From positions 10,002,550-10,066,549 of the forward strand of contig OZ024821.1 of the NCBI GenBank assembly GCA_964016985.1: a DNA stretch of 64,000 nt. The letters are read 5' to 3'. This document shows, one piece after another, positions 63,344 to 64,000 of this stretch. The notes beneath the pieces are model-generated. The model was given only the letters and a program-made list of their open reading frames with translations. It did no database searches and was not told the origin of the DNA. Source of the stretch: Anodontia alba. Taxonomy: Eukaryota; Mollusca; Bivalvia; Lucinida; Lucinidae. How positions within the stretch are numbered: the first letter of the stretch is position 1; the number at the start of each line of letters is the position of its first letter. Made by a program: the position numbers and the translations under genes.

Positions 63344-63705
63344 AAATGACCACTTATATATAGATAACATTTTATAAAGTTTCTAAAGATCTTCAGAAAC
63401 ATAATGTCATGTCCAAATATATATTTGAAAGAAGACGACATATAAGTATATCTTAGCATCTTTTATTAAACTACAAAATGTCTTTCTTAATTCGAAATGC
63501 AATTAATACCATGTTAAATTGTAGTTTTCATACATACTTATAATAAATACACAGATCGAGAATTGCTTACATCAAATATACAAAAACAAGTTAATAAGTG
63601 AAGATAGGTTTCTTCATTTCCAGACAAATTAATTATTTTCTCAATATACAATTTCCTGAGATGATGAATTATAAGTCCTGATCTAATGAGCTGTATACAC
63701 TTCCG

Positions 63706-64000
63706 TACGTAGTCCCTACTTCTTAATTAAAAAGGAATATTTGGCTAATCGAGGATTTCTCTCTCTCTTTCTCTGTCTGTGTCTCTGTGTCCCTCTTTCT
63801 TTCTTTCTCTCTCTGTTTTTTTTTATTCTGTAACGTGGGGGTCATGCCTTCTGACATGTGCGCCTGGTGAGGATTCCGATCGGCCTGCCTATCCGCCCGG
63901 TCTTAACAACATGGGGAGGCTTGGCGTCCTTGGCTGTCTAAAGTCGTAAGTATAACATATGTACTATGTGATTGTATACCATGTTTAACGGTCTATGATT
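63706..64000. other. CT-rich microsatellite and family G fragment
   Basis: A CT-rich run lies at 63755-63815. Bases 63848-63910 ('ccttctgacatgtgcgcctggtgaggattccgatcggcctgcc') are a diverged family G arm cut by the window end. Confidence 0.6.

Larger units (their letters stand above)
59688..63705. mobile_element. 4-kb composite with ~370-bp inverted ends
   Basis: Bases 59688-60058 and 63130-63705 (less a SINE) are inverted copies. The tips are CGGAAGCGTATACG and the complement of GTATACACTTCCG, with TA at 59686-59687 and 63706-63707. Shared words include 'aagatatacttgtatg', 'ttccaaatatatatttga', 'catggtatt.attgcatttc' and 'agaagtggtcattt'. The interior holds two tandem-repeat fields, a family A MITE, a SINE and a GGGGCAT element. 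No transposase frame is present, so it is a large non-autonomous DNA element. Confidence 0.82.

Overview
The window looks like a repeat-dense, AT-rich stretch of a marine invertebrate nuclear genome. A bivalve mollusc is the best guess. This is inferred from the mix of tRNA-headed SINEs, many small fold-back elements, a mariner and a Ty3/gypsy element, and repeats carrying 'GGGGCAT' and 'TTATGGCCCTTT' words. No species can be named from the sequence alone. There is no bacterial-style gene packing, no operon and no CRISPR array.

Only one credible host protein-coding exon was found: a secreted carboxylesterase/cholinesterase-like gene on the minus strand (1944-3518), with a complete Ser-Glu-His triad. 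Its apparent stop overlaps a plausible splice donor. Upstream it has a locally duplicated 5' flank and a ~34-bp minisatellite.

The largest element is a Ty3/gypsy LTR retrotransposon on the minus strand (12837-20187, 7351 bp). It has two ~1.1-kb LTRs, a 5-bp target duplication, a primer binding site and a polypurine tract. Its domains run gag, protease, integrase, reverse transcriptase, RNase H. Integrase before reverse transcriptase is unusual for Ty3/gypsy and marks the Gmr1-like group. The coding region is broken by several frameshifts and a gag deletion. A mariner copy (29530-30761) is also dead: it has an in-frame stop, a frameshift, and a deletion that removes the third catalytic Asp.

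Most of the rest is small non-autonomous DNA elements: (A) ten copies of a ~280-bp element with CATTACGAAAACA ends and a central palindrome; (B) four ~105-bp palindromes; (C) TTAA-bounded elements that share one central hairpin but differ at their ends; (D) pogo-like elements with CAGT..ACCTCGATAA ends and TA duplications; (E) CAACGTTG-rich fold-backs; (F) elements ending in GGGCCCAGTTGTTCAAA; (G) scattered fold-backs built on GCCCAGCGAAGA/GCAGGCTGATC.

Four larger terminal-inverted-repeat structures stand out. At 9302-10705 the interior repeats GTTC, and then GAAC, about every 10-11 bases. At 33675-34148 an element has a perfect 8-bp duplication. At 57795-58907 an element is filled with GTGATATCAC palindromes. 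At 59688-63705 a 4-kb structure with ~370-bp inverted ends holds other elements nested inside it. Minisatellites, microsatellites and several SINEs fill much of the remainder. Long stretches (for example 1-973, 8304-9301, 10706-11555, 25070-26260, 43084-44140, 49543-51005, 55216-55925) hold nothing I can recognise.
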